NCBI GenBank assembly: GCA_947388185.1
Contig: CANDQP010000005.1
Location: 1-51,734, forward strand
DNA length: 51,734 nucleotides
Direction of reading: 5' to 3'
Source of the DNA: an uncultured Dorea sp.
Lineage (GTDB): Bacteria > Bacillota > Clostridia > Lachnospirales > Lachnospiraceae
Positions 40,596-49,345 of this stretch are shown here, piece by piece; the stretch's first letter is position 1, and each line of letters opens with the position of its first letter. The notes under the pieces were generated by a model. It worked only from the letters and a program-made list of their open reading frames with translations, was not told where the DNA came from and did no database searches. The position numbers and the translations under genes were made by a program.

Positions 40596-40630
40596 ATCGG
40601 TATGTATCCGTGTACTTACTTAGTGATTAT

Positions 40631-40661
40631 TGCTCTGGAATGGAATCCCCGTTTCAGAGCA
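40631..40661 (+). terminator. First hairpin after the FMN aptamer
   Basis: TGCTCTGGAA (40631-40640) pairs with TTTCAGAGCA (40652-40661), 10 bp with one G-U, followed by TTTCTATAT. It could be the regulated terminator or an antiterminator partner. Confidence 0.5.
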
Positions 40662-40696
40662 TTTCTATATGTAAGGTATTTATTTCATACGATCAG

Positions 40697-40726
40697 ACCC
40701 CTGGAGATGATTCTGCCAGGGGTTTT
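40697..40726 (+). terminator. Second hairpin, probable regulated terminator
   Basis: ACCCCTGG (40697-40704) pairs with CCAGGGGT (40716-40723), then TTTTGTG. It lies 50 bp before ribD and is the better-formed terminator of the two. Confidence 0.65.
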
Positions 40727-40775
40727 GTGATATTTGGAGATAACAGTTTTTGAATCTATAGAGAGGAGGGCACGT

Positions 40776-41885
40776 ATGACAGATCGGGATTATATGAATC
40801 GGGCGATTGAGCTTGCCAGACTGGGAACGGGAGGGACCAATCCCAATCCGTTGGTCGGCGCGGTGATCGTCAAGGACGGCCGTATCATAGGAGAAGGGTA
40901 CCATCGGCGTTACGGAGAACTGCACGCGGAGCGGAATGCCATCGCTTCCCTCTCCGAGCCGGCAGAAGGTGCTGATATCTATGTAACCTTAGAGCCGTGC
41001 TGCCATTATGGGAAGACGCCGCCCTGTACAGAGGCGATTCTTGAAAATGGGATCAAAAGGGTAGTGATCGGTTCCAGGGACCCGAATCCCAAGGTGGCGG
41101 GAAAGGGTGCGAAGCTGCTGCGGGAAGCAGGGGTTCTGGTGGAGGAGGACTTCATGAGGGAGGAATGCGACCGGCTGAATCCCATATTCTTTCATTATAT
41201 TACCCGGCGCACGCCTTATGTGCTCATGAAATACGCCATGACGGCGGACGGCAAGATCGCGACGAAGACGGGCGCGTCCAAGTGGATCACCGGGGAGGCG
41301 GCGCGGATGGAGGTGCAGAAGCTTCGCAGCCGGTGTATGGGTATTATGGCAGGAATCGGAACGGTCCTGGCAGACGATCCGATGTTGAATGTCAGGATAC
41401 CGGACAGAAGAAGCCCGGTGCGTATCATCTGCGACAGCAGCTTGAGGATTCCAACCGGCAGCCAGATCTGCCGGACGGCGAGGGAGTACCGCACGATCAT
41501 TGTCTGTGCGTTTGATCCGTCAAAGGAGCCGGAAGAAGCAGACCGGCAGAAGAGAGAGGAATTAGAGCGGCTTGGAGCGGAGGTGCTGTCGGTTCCGGAC
41601 GGAAGCGGCAGAGTAGATCTTAAGAAGCTGATGGAGATCCTGGGCGGTCAGGGGATAGACAGTATCCTGTTGGAGGGCGGCGGTACACTGAATGACAGCG
41701 CCCTGAGCGCCGGGATCGTGCAGGAGATCCAGGCATTTATTGCACCGAAGATCTTCGGAGGGGATAAGGCCCGGACGCCGGTTGCCGGTGTGGGAGCAGA
41801 ACTCCCGGATGGAGCGGTGAGGCTTGAGCTTCAGAAGGTATCTCAGATCGGAGAAGATCTGTTGGCAGAATATAAGGTGATATAG
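40776..41885 (+). CDS. ribD: Bifunctional pyrimidine deaminase/reductase RibD
   Basis: 369 aa from the ATG at 40776 (GAGGAGGG ahead; the frame extends to 40734 inside the leader). The deaminase domain has the zinc site HAERNAI and PCCHYGKTPPC. The reductase domain begins at YVLMKYAMTADGKIATKTG and includes SKWITGEAAR and LLEGGGTLN. It carries out the deamination and NADPH-dependent ring reduction steps of riboflavin synthesis. It is the first gene of the FMN-controlled operon. Confidence 0.95.
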   Translation: MTDRDYMNRAIELARLGTGGTNPNPLVGAVIVKDGRIIGEGYHRRYGELHAERNAIASLSEPAEGADIYVTLEPCCHYGKTPPCTEAILENGIKRVVIGSRDPNPKVAGKGAKLLREAGVLVEEDFMREECDRLNPIFFHYITRRTPYVLMKYAMTADGKIATKTGASKWITGEAARMEVQKLRSRCMGIMAGIGTVLADDPMLNVRIPDRRSPVRIICDSSLRIPTGSQICRTAREYRTIIVCAFDPSKEPEEADRQKREELERLGAEVLSVPDGSGRVDLKKLMEILGGQGIDSILLEGGGTLNDSALSAGIVQEIQAFIAPKIFGGDKARTPVAGVGAELPDGAVRLELQKVSQIGEDLLAEYKVI

Positions 41886-41925
41886 CGGATGAAGCGGCGG
41901 AACAAGAAGACAGGCAGGTGAGAAG

Positions 41926-42576
41926 ATGTTTACAGGAATTATTGAAGAGATGGGGAGAGTACAGAAGATTTCCCTGGCGGGGAGCTCCGGGCAGATCGAG
42001 GTTCAGGCGCATCGGGTTCTTGCGGGCACCAGGATTGGTGACAGTATCGCGGTGAATGGCGTATGCCTGACGGTGACAGCAATCAGGCCGGACGGATTCA
42101 CGGCAGATATCATGGCTGAGACCTACCGCAGAAGTAATCTGGGACAGAGGAAGGCAGGGGATCTGGTGAACCTGGAGCGTGCGATGGAAGCAGGCAGAAG
42201 GTTCGGCGGGCACATCATGTCCGGGCATATAGACGGAACCGGAGTGATCCAATCCTGCCGCAGGGAAGAGAATGCCGTGTGGGTGACGATCCGGACGAAA
42301 CCGGAGATCTTACGGCTCATTGTGGAGAAGGGGTCTGTCGGTATCGACGGGATCAGCCTGACGGTTGCGGCAGTTGGGGATACGGATTTCCAGGTGTCGG
42401 TGATTCCGCATACGGGAGAGGAGACAACGCTTCTTAAGAAGAAGCCGGGAGATCTGGTGAATCTGGAGAATGATATTGTCGGGAAATATGTTGAGAAGCT
42501 ATTGAGACCAGGAAAGCCGGATGAAGCGGCGGGATCCGGGATCACCATGGATTTCTTAAGAGAATACGGGATTTAG
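41926..42576 (+). CDS. ribE: Riboflavin synthase alpha chain
   Basis: 216 aa with two lumazine-binding repeats. The first starts [12 protein letters not shown] and has NGVCLTV and [11 protein letters not shown]. The second starts [13 protein letters not shown] and has IDGISLTV and VIPHT. It dismutates two 6,7-dimethyl-8-ribityllumazine molecules to riboflavin. The length is typical. It lies 40 bp after ribD with its own AGGTGAGA site. Confidence 0.95.
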   Translation: MFTGIIEEMGRVQKISLAGSSGQIEVQAHRVLAGTRIGDSIAVNGVCLTVTAIRPDGFTADIMAETYRRSNLGQRKAGDLVNLERAMEAGRRFGGHIMSGHIDGTGVIQSCRREENAVWVTIRTKPEILRLIVEKGSVGIDGISLTVAAVGDTDFQVSVIPHTGEETTLLKKKPGDLVNLENDIVGKYVEKLLRPGKPDEAAGSGITMDFLREYGI

Positions 42577-42587
42577 GAGGAAGGCAG

Positions 42588-43805
42588 ATGGAACAGCAAT
42601 ATCGATATAATACAATTGAGGAAGCGATCGAGGACTTAAGAGCGGGGAAGATCATTCTGGCAACGGATGATCCGGACCGTGAGAATGAGGGAGATATGAT
42701 ATGCGCGGCACAGTTTGCGACGCAGGCGAATATTAATTTTATGGCGAGTGTGGCAAAAGGGCTGATCTGTACGCCGATGAGCAGCAAGGTGGCGGCGAAG
42801 CTTGGATTGCCGCCTATGGTATCGGAGAATACTGACAATCATGAGACGGCATTTACCGTATCGATCGATCATGTGGATACGACGACAGGAATCTCGGCTG
42901 CGGAGAGGTCCTACACGATGATGAAATGTGTGGATGAGGGCACGAGGCCGGAAGATCTCAGAAGGCCCGGGCATGTATTCCCGCTGATCGCGAAAAGAGG
43001 CGGAGTCCTGGTGCGTAACGGACATACGGAGGCGACCGTCGACCTAATGCGTCTGGCCGGGCTTGAGGAATGCGGCGTGTGCTGTGAGATCATGGAAGAC
43101 GATGGCACGATGATGCGTACTCCCAGCTTATGGAAGCTTGCTAAGGAACATGGGCTTAAATTCATCACCATCAAGGATCTGCAGGATTATTGCAGGATCC
43201 ACGAGAAGCATGTGGTGAAGGAAGCCTGTGCGGATATGCCAACACAGTACGGTCATTTTCAGATACATGGTTATGTGAACGACATCACAGGCGAGCATCA
43301 CGTAGCCCTGGTGAAGGGAGAGATCGGCGGCGGAGAGAATGTGCTCTGCAGGGTACATTCCGAGTGCCTGACAGGGGACACCTTCGGTTCTCTGCGCTGT
43401 GACTGCGGTAAGCAGCTTCAGGAGGCGATGCGCCGGATCGAAGAGGAAGGCCGCGGGATTGTCCTCTACATGAGGCAGGAGGGCCGGGGGATTGGCCTGA
43501 TCAATAAGTTAAAGGCGTATCAATTGCAGGAAGAAGGGATGGATACGGTGGAGGCGAACATCAGCCTTGGTTTTGCACCGGATCTCAGGGAATACTGGGT
43601 GGGCGCCCAGATTCTGTCGGATCTGGGAGTGAGATCTCTCCGTCTGTTGACGAATAATCCGGAAAAAGTATATGGTTTGAGTGATTTCGGACTGGAGATC
43701 AGGGAACGCGTACCCATCGAGATCGCGCCGCAGAAGTATGATATTGTCTATATGAAGACCAAGCAGGAGAAGATGGGACATATTTTCAACAAAATAGAAT
43801 TATAG
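42588..43805 (+). CDS. ribBA: Bifunctional RibBA (DHBP synthase/GTP cyclohydrolase II)
   Basis: 405 aa. The N-terminal DHBP synthase half has [17 protein letters not shown] and [11 protein letters not shown]. The C-terminal GTP cyclohydrolase II half has the zinc Cys residues in [20 protein letters not shown] and the RQEGRGIGL loop. It makes both the four-carbon unit and the pyrimidine precursor of riboflavin. Binding site AGGAGGAAGG precedes the ATG, 11 bp after ribE. Confidence 0.95.
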   Translation: MEQQYRYNTIEEAIEDLRAGKIILATDDPDRENEGDMICAAQFATQANINFMASVAKGLICTPMSSKVAAKLGLPPMVSENTDNHETAFTVSIDHVDTTTGISAAERSYTMMKCVDEGTRPEDLRRPGHVFPLIAKRGGVLVRNGHTEATVDLMRLAGLEECGVCCEIMEDDGTMMRTPSLWKLAKEHGLKFITIKDLQDYCRIHEKHVVKEACADMPTQYGHFQIHGYVNDITGEHHVALVKGEIGGGENVLCRVHSECLTGDTFGSLRCDCGKQLQEAMRRIEEEGRGIVLYMRQEGRGIGLINKLKAYQLQEEGMDTVEANISLGFAPDLREYWVGAQILSDLGVRSLRLLTNNPEKVYGLSDFGLEIRERVPIEIAPQKYDIVYMKTKQEKMGHIFNKIEL

Positions 43806-43819
43806 GAGGGAATCGAAAG

Positions 43820-44293
43820 ATGAGACAGATTCAGGTATTGGAAGGAAAAGTAGTAGCGCCGGAGGGGCTGAAGGTCGGGATCATAGCGTCCAGATTCAAC
43901 GAGATCATTGTGAATAAGCTGTTGGGAGGCGCGGTAGACGGGCTGGTTCGCCACGGCGTGGAGGAAGAGAATATCACGGCGGCGTGGGTGCCGGGGGCAT
44001 TTGAGATCCCGGTGGCGGCTTCTAAGATGGCAAAGTCCGGGAAGTATGACGCGGTCATCTGCGTGGGCGCCGTGATCAGAGGGGATACTTCACATTATGA
44101 TTATGTGTGCAATGAGGTGTCTAAAGGGATTGCACAGGTGGGGCTTGCGTCGGGTATTCCAGTATTGTTCGGGGTGGTGACGACGGAGAATATCGAGCAG
44201 GCCATCGCCCGCGCGGGAAGCAAAGCAGGCAATAAGGGATATGACTGTGCGCTGTCGGCGATCGAGATGGTCAACTTGATGAGGCAGATGTAG
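43820..44293 (+). CDS. ribH: 6,7-dimethyl-8-ribityllumazine synthase
   Basis: 157 aa. Core motifs: [45 protein letters not shown] with the catalytic His, and [11 protein letters not shown]. It condenses the products of RibD and RibBA. It starts 14 bp after ribBA with TAGGAGGG, completing the riboflavin operon in the common order D-E-BA-H. Confidence 0.95.
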   Translation: MRQIQVLEGKVVAPEGLKVGIIASRFNEIIVNKLLGGAVDGLVRHGVEEENITAAWVPGAFEIPVAASKMAKSGKYDAVICVGAVIRGDTSHYDYVCNEVSKGIAQVGLASGIPVLFGVVTTENIEQAIARAGSKAGNKGYDCALSAIEMVNLMRQM

Positions 44294-44347
44294 AAGATCA
44301 GAGGCAGTCGGGAATTACTGGAAAGAGGAGGCGGTACTATCGACGGA

Positions 44348-45427
44348 TTGATATTGGCGGGAGGAAGAAGTACCCGGATGGGCGGGAAACATAAAGGAGA
44401 TCTCCGATATCGGGATCAGACTTTTCTTGAAAGGATCATTGAAGAGTTTGAGACGTATGCGGACAGGATTCTGATCTCTTACGGAGAAGACGTTCGCAGG
44501 GAATATCCGGGCTGTGTCACGGTCTGTGACGAGTATCCGGGCTGCGGGCCTATCGGCGGGATCCATGCAGGGCTTAAGAGGTGTGAGAGCGATTTTGTGA
44601 TGGTGGCAGCGTGCGATATGCCTTTTGTGAAGATGGAGCTGTATCATTTGCTTGAGCGGGAGCTTGAAAATGCAAGGCAGAAGTCAGGTGAGATCTATGC
44701 AGGCGCGGTTCCGGCGGCGGATGGAAGAATCCACCCTCTCGCCGCGGTCTATCGAAAAGAGATGCTTCCCTGCTTGGAAGAGCAGATCGCCAGGAAGGAC
44801 TACCGTATCAGGGATGTGCTGGAACGGCAGAACATCTTGTACGTGGATGTCTCCGGGGAACGGCAGATCAGGCAGATGCTTAAGAATGTGAATACGGTGT
44901 CAGAATATGAGGAACTGTCGAAGCAGAAGATCATCGCTGTCTGCGGTGTGAAGAATTCCGGGAAAACGACGCTGCTTGAGCGGCTGGTCAGGGAATTGTC
45001 AGGGCGGGGAATGAAGGTGGCTGTGATCAAGCATGACGGGCATGATTTTGACTGCGATATCCCCGGAACAGACAGTTACCGCCTGGGTGAAGCGGGGGCA
45101 TACGGAACGGCAGTATTCTCCGGTTCCAGGTGCTTCGTCCATAAGAAAGGAACGGGGGAGCGGGAAGAAGAGCTGATGCGCCTGTTCCCGGAGGCAGATA
45201 TTATATTCCTGGAAGGGATGAAGGACAGCCGGTATCCGAAGATCGAGGTGATCCGGGAAGGGGTGTCGGTTCACCCGGCGTCGAATCCGGAAGGCAGATT
45301 CCTGATCGTGACCGACCGGGATGCGGGGGAATATAAGGAGAAGACGGCGAGATTCGAAGATATCGCCGGGATCGCCGGGGAGATCCTTGCAAGTAGCCCT
45401 TGCACTTTCTGTGCAAAGACACTATAA
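44348..45427 (+). CDS. MobA-MobB fusion (molybdenum cofactor guanylyltransferase / GTP-binding protein)
   Basis: About 359 aa. The N-terminal part is MobA: LILAGGRSTRMGGKHKGDL, GPIGGIHAGL, AACDMPFV and RIHPLAAVY. From about residue 195 comes MobB with Walker A GVKNSGKTTLLERLV and KHDGHDFDCDIPGTDSYR. It would attach GMP to molybdopterin and assist cofactor delivery. No ATG begins the frame. TTG 44348 is given here, but GAGGAGG lies 16 bases away from it, while an ATC codon at 44339, in the same frame and reading I-D-G-L-I-L-A-G-G, is ideally spaced. The true start is uncertain. Confidence 0.85.
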   Translation: MILAGGRSTRMGGKHKGDLRYRDQTFLERIIEEFETYADRILISYGEDVRREYPGCVTVCDEYPGCGPIGGIHAGLKRCESDFVMVAACDMPFVKMELYHLLERELENARQKSGEIYAGAVPAADGRIHPLAAVYRKEMLPCLEEQIARKDYRIRDVLERQNILYVDVSGERQIRQMLKNVNTVSEYEELSKQKIIAVCGVKNSGKTTLLERLVRELSGRGMKVAVIKHDGHDFDCDIPGTDSYRLGEAGAYGTAVFSGSRCFVHKKGTGEREEELMRLFPEADIIFLEGMKDSRYPKIEVIREGVSVHPASNPEGRFLIVTDRDAGEYKEKTARFEDIAGIAGEILASSPCTFCAKTL

Positions 45428-45504
45428 TATATCCAGATTCAGATGTACTGGTACGACGAAGAATTTTGGCCGGAGGCCAGAGGGAAAAGAGAGGAAATGA
45501 AAGA

Positions 45505-47748
45505 TTGGGTATATACGATAAGTTAAATGAACAGCAGAGGGAGGCGGTGCTTCATACGGAAGGACCGCTCTTGATATTGGCAGGGGCGGGTTCCGGGAAG
45601 ACCAGGGTGCTGACGCACAGGATTGCATATCTGATTGAGGAGAAGCATGTGAATCCGTGGAATATCCTGGCGATCACATTTACCAACAAGGCGGCGGGAG
45701 AGATGCGGGAACGTGTGGACAGGCTGGTAGGCGTCGGCTCAGAGAGTGTCTGGGTGAGCACATTTCATTCGGCATGCGTAAGGATCCTGCGCAGGCATAT
45801 CGGACTGCTTGGGTATGATACGAATTTTACGATCTACGACAGTGACGACCAAAAGACGCTGATGAAGGACGTCTGCCGGCTGCTCAAGATCGATACGAAG
45901 ATGTTCAAGGAGCGGATGTTCCTGGGGGCGGTGTCCCATGCGAAGGAAGAACTGATCACACCGCAGGAATTCCGGCTTGAGGCGGAAGGGGATTTTGCCA
46001 AACAGAAGATTGCCGACGTCTATGAGGAATACGAGAAGCAGTTAAGGGCGAATAATGCCCTGGATTTTGACGACCTGTTGGTGAAGACCGTACAGTTGTT
46101 CCAGACGCAGGCGGATGTACTGGATCATTATCAGGAGCGTTTCCGCTATGTTATGGTGGATGAATATCAGGATACGAATACGGTGCAGTTTGAACTGGTG
46201 CGCATCCTGTCCTCCAAGTACCGGAATCTGTGTGTGGTCGGTGACGACGATCAGTCTATCTATAAATTCCGCGGGGCGAATATCAGGAATATTCTGAATT
46301 TCGAGCAGTTCTTTGAGGATGCAAGGGTGATCAAGCTTGAGCAGAACTATCGTTCTACCGGCAATATTCTGAATGCGGCGAATGCGGTGATCAGCAATAA
46401 CATCGGAAGGAAGGATAAGACCCTGTGGACGGCGAACGGCGAGGGCGGCAAGATCGAGTTCCGGCAGTTTGATACGGGTTATGACGAGGCAGAATATATT
46501 GTGGATGACATCAGAAAGTGTGTCAGAGACGAAGAATGTACATATAATGATCATGCGATCCTGTACCGCACCAATGCCCAGTCCCGCGTGTTTGAAGAGA
46601 AGTTCGTGACGGCGAATATCCCATATAAGATCGTCGGCGGTGTGAACTTCTATGCAAGGCGGGAGATCAAGGATCTCTTGAGTTATCTGAAAACGGTAGA
46701 TAACGGGAAGGACGATCTGGCGGTCCGAAGGATCGTCAATGTACCCAAGCGCGGGATCGGTCTTACGAGTATCAACCGGATCCAGGAATATGCGGCCACC
46801 AAAGAGATCAGCTTCTATGAGGCGCTCATGGGGGCGGACCTGATTCCGGGAATCGGAAGAGGACTTTCGAAGCTTACGTCATTTGTGGCGCTGATCGAGC
46901 ATTTCAAGGCTGACGCGCGGGAGATGAGCGTGTCGGAGCTGATGAAGGAGATCATCGAAGAAACGGGATATATCGAGAGCCTTGAGTCAGAGGATGCAGA
47001 GGACGCCGAGGCAAGGATAGAGAATATCGACGAGTTGATCAGCAAGATCGCTGCATTTGAGGAAATGTGCGAGGAGACGGACACACCGGCGACACTTAGC
47101 GGATTCCTTGAGGAGGTCGCACTGGTAGCCGATATTGACAGCCTGGATGAGAACAGTGATTATGTGGTTCTTATGACGCTTCACAGCGCAAAGGGACTGG
47201 AATTCCCCCATGTGTATCTGGCGGGCTTAGAGGATGGGCTTTTCCCTAGTTATATGACGATCACATCAGAGGATCCGGAGGATGTGGAAGAAGAACGCCG
47301 CCTCTGCTATGTGGGGATCACCAGAGCCGAGAAGAAGCTGACGCTGACCTGTGCGAGACGGCGGATGGTCAGAGGTGAGACACAGTATAACCGGATGTCC
47401 CGCTTCCTGAATGAGATTCCGACAGAACTGGTATCGACGGGAGCCGCATTCGAGAAAGAACCGGAAGAAAGCCACAGGCAGATGCAGAAGAGAAATATTT
47501 ATACACAGGCAAAGCAGGCATTTCAGACTAAGGTGTATGCCGCCGCGAAACCGGCGAAGCAGTTTGGGTCACCAAGCGGCCATAATCTGAGTTATGAGGT
47601 GGGCGACCGGGTGCGCCATGTGAAGTTCGGAGAGGGAACCGTGACAGGCATCATTGAAGGCGGCAGGGATTATGAGGTGACGGTGGATTTCGACGGACCG
47701 GGTACCAAGAAGATGTTCGCGGCATTTGCGAAGCTTCAGAAGGTATAG
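45505..47748 (+). CDS. pcrA: ATP-dependent DNA helicase PcrA (UvrD/Rep family)
   Basis: 747 aa from TTG 45505, which follows AGAGAGGAAA and gives the family N-terminus GIYDKLNEQQREAVL; the frame upstream overlaps mobAB and looks non-coding. Motifs: Walker A LAGAGSGKTRVLTHR, AITFTNKAAGEMRERV, DEYQDTN (II), GDDDQSIYKFRGA (III), QNYRS, TLHSAKGLEF and VGITRAEKKL. The C-terminal domain binds RNA polymerase in Bacillus. It serves in repair and in removing RecA and clearing replication conflicts. Length matches the family. Confidence 0.95.
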   Translation: MGIYDKLNEQQREAVLHTEGPLLILAGAGSGKTRVLTHRIAYLIEEKHVNPWNILAITFTNKAAGEMRERVDRLVGVGSESVWVSTFHSACVRILRRHIGLLGYDTNFTIYDSDDQKTLMKDVCRLLKIDTKMFKERMFLGAVSHAKEELITPQEFRLEAEGDFAKQKIADVYEEYEKQLRANNALDFDDLLVKTVQLFQTQADVLDHYQERFRYVMVDEYQDTNTVQFELVRILSSKYRNLCVVGDDDQSIYKFRGANIRNILNFEQFFEDARVIKLEQNYRSTGNILNAANAVISNNIGRKDKTLWTANGEGGKIEFRQFDTGYDEAEYIVDDIRKCVRDEECTYNDHAILYRTNAQSRVFEEKFVTANIPYKIVGGVNFYARREIKDLLSYLKTVDNGKDDLAVRRIVNVPKRGIGLTSINRIQEYAATKEISFYEALMGADLIPGIGRGLSKLTSFVALIEHFKADAREMSVSELMKEIIEETGYIESLESEDAEDAEARIENIDELISKIAAFEEMCEETDTPATLSGFLEEVALVADIDSLDENSDYVVLMTLHSAKGLEFPHVYLAGLEDGLFPSYMTITSEDPEDVEEERRLCYVGITRAEKKLTLTCARRRMVRGETQYNRMSRFLNEIPTELVSTGAAFEKEPEESHRQMQKRNIYTQAKQAFQTKVYAAAKPAKQFGSPSGHNLSYEVGDRVRHVKFGEGTVTGIIEGGRDYEVTVDFDGPGTKKMFAAFAKLQKV

Positions 47749-47799
47749 AGATATTTTTCAGAAGATTTTTAATAAAATGTAGTAATCTCGGCCTGTAAG

Positions 47800-47808
47800 T
47801 GTTATAAT
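47800..47808 (+). promoter_or_regulatory. Extended -10 promoter
   Basis: TGTTATAAT is an extended -10 element with perfect TATAAT, about 70 bp before the small acidic-tail gene. The -35 region (TAGTAA) is weak. Confidence 0.55.
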
Positions 47809-47877
47809 AGGTACAGTATTTGAAGGCGGCCAGGAATCGGCCGTACCGGAAAAAGTATCAGGAAAGGATGTAGAAGC

Positions 47878-48123
47878 ATGAATAAAGTAGAGGAAATTAT
47901 TGCGGCAACAAGGTTGAATGACCTGATAAACAGGAAAGAAGAGGAAGACAAGAACTGCAAGACCGTTCTCTGGGTTCTTGCTATCATAGGCGCAGTTGCA
48001 GCAGTTGCAGCGATCGCTTATGCAGTATATTGTTTCTTTACACCGGATTATCTCGAAGACTTTGAAGAGGATTTCGAGGATGATTTTGATGATGATTTCT
48101 TTAACGAGGAAGATCAGGTATAG
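47878..48123 (+). CDS. Small membrane protein with acidic tail, 81 aa
   Basis: An N-terminal helical segment (NKVEEIIAATRLNDLIN) is followed by one membrane helix (TVLWVLAIIGAVAAVAAIAY) and a very acidic C-terminus (YLEDFEEDFEDDFDDDFF). The function is unknown. Similar proteins are common, unannotated, in Lachnospiraceae. Its own promoter and the following terminator indicate a single-gene unit. ATG 47878 follows GGAAAGGATG. Confidence 0.7.
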   Translation: MNKVEEIIAATRLNDLINRKEEEDKNCKTVLWVLAIIGAVAAVAAIAYAVYCFFTPDYLEDFEEDFEDDFDDDFFNEEDQV

Positions 48124-48155
48124 GAGAGTAATGTCGTTGAAATAGTGCGATAGAG

Positions 48156-48208
48156 AAAGCAGGTGGAGGCCTATTTGAAGAGAAAAAGGCGTTTTGCCTG
48201 CTTTTTTT
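48156..48208 (+). terminator. Terminator after the acidic-tail gene
   Basis: AAAGCAGG (48156-48163) pairs with CCTGCTTT (48197-48204), followed by a T run; a shorter internal AGGC/GCCT stem is an alternative. Confidence 0.72.
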
Positions 48209-48298
48209 GTGAGAGTTAAGGGTCTTGGCAGAGAGCCGGAATAGCGAAGCGGTTATGGAAATTGAGAGTTAGAAGTTTGAGAAGATGAGGAGAAGAAG

Positions 48299-49234
48299 AT
48301 GGACGAACAATGTTATGCTTTACTGATTGATGCGGATAATGTATCTGCGAAATATATTAAACCGATACTTACGGAGCTGTCGAAGTATGGGGTCATCACA
48401 TACAAGAGGATCTATGGGGATTGGACAAGCACGCATAATTCCAGTTGGAAGGATGAGCTTCTTACGAACTCGATCATGCCGATCCAGCAGTTCAGCTATA
48501 CCCAGGGGAAGAATGCCACGGATTCGGCAATGATCATTGACGCGATGGATATCTTGTACACCAATGATGTGGACGGGTTCTGTATCGTGTCCAGCGACAG
48601 TGATTTCACACGGTTGGTGACCCGGATCAGGGAGAGTGCGAAGATGGTGATCGGTATGGGGGAGAATAAGACCCCGGAGCCGTTCCGCAAAGCCTGTGAC
48701 AAATTCACAATACTGGAGAATTTGTTGAATGAGCAGGAGCCGGGAAGCACCAAGGCGGAAGAACCGCATGATAAGCTTAGCCGCGAGCGGATCGAGGATG
48801 CGATCATCAAGATGATCATAGAGAATCAGGATGACAATAAGGTGACCGGACTTGGAGAGGTGGGAAGCCGCCTTGTAAGCCTGTATCCAGACTTTGACGT
48901 CAGAAGTTACGGTTACAATATGCTGTCGAAGTTTCTGGAAGAGTTCTCAAGGATACAGTTGATCAAGCAGGGCAATCTCTTCTCTGTTGCATTGAAGGAA
49001 GACTGGGGAATGAAAGAGGATATAGACAGGTATGTCATTTACCTGGTGAAGAAGGCAGGAAGACACGGTATCGAGCTTAGTACCCTGGGCAATAAGGTGT
49101 ATGAGAAGTACGGAGAGTTTAAGATCAGTGATTACGGTTATTCTCAGTTTAACCAGTATGTGAAGAGTTTAGATAAGATAGAGGTGGAGCAGGAAGGGAC
49201 GATCCTGAAGGCGAAATATCAGAAATTGTTTTAA
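48299..49234 (+). CDS. NYN-domain protein with OST-HTH (LOTUS) domains
   Basis: 311 aa. The NYN nuclease-like domain (residues about 5-145) has the acidic set LLIDADNVS, ATDSAMIIDAMDIL and IVSSDSDFTRLV, as in LabA/DUF88 and PIN-like RNases. Two OST-HTH-like repeats follow: VGSRLVSLYPDFDVRSYGYN and LGNKVYEKYGEFKISDYGYS. The combination suggests RNA binding and perhaps cleavage. The target is unknown. The gene is single, ending in a hairpin. Confidence 0.88.
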   Translation: MDEQCYALLIDADNVSAKYIKPILTELSKYGVITYKRIYGDWTSTHNSSWKDELLTNSIMPIQQFSYTQGKNATDSAMIIDAMDILYTNDVDGFCIVSSDSDFTRLVTRIRESAKMVIGMGENKTPEPFRKACDKFTILENLLNEQEPGSTKAEEPHDKLSRERIEDAIIKMIIENQDDNKVTGLGEVGSRLVSLYPDFDVRSYGYNMLSKFLEEFSRIQLIKQGNLFSVALKEDWGMKEDIDRYVIYLVKKAGRHGIELSTLGNKVYEKYGEFKISDYGYSQFNQYVKSLDKIEVEQEGTILKAKYQKLF

Positions 49235-49239
49235 CGAAA

Positions 49240-49287
49240 CAGTTCAGACAGGTATGCGGCATGTAAGAGGGGCGCTTGTCTGAACTG
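49240..49287 (+). terminator. Terminator after the NYN gene
   Basis: CAGTTCAGACA (49240-49250) pairs perfectly with TGTCTGAACTG (49277-49287), followed by CTGTATTTTG. The U tract is short. Confidence 0.6.
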
Positions 49288-49345
49288 CTGTATTTTGAGA
49301 AAATAATCGGATAATTCAAAAGTGAAGTGAAGAAAGGGAGTCAGG

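Noticed and set aside
45400-45504. Upstream extension of pcrA
   Set aside because: These codons overlap mobAB and do not resemble the family N-terminus; TTG 45505 with its own site gives the expected start.
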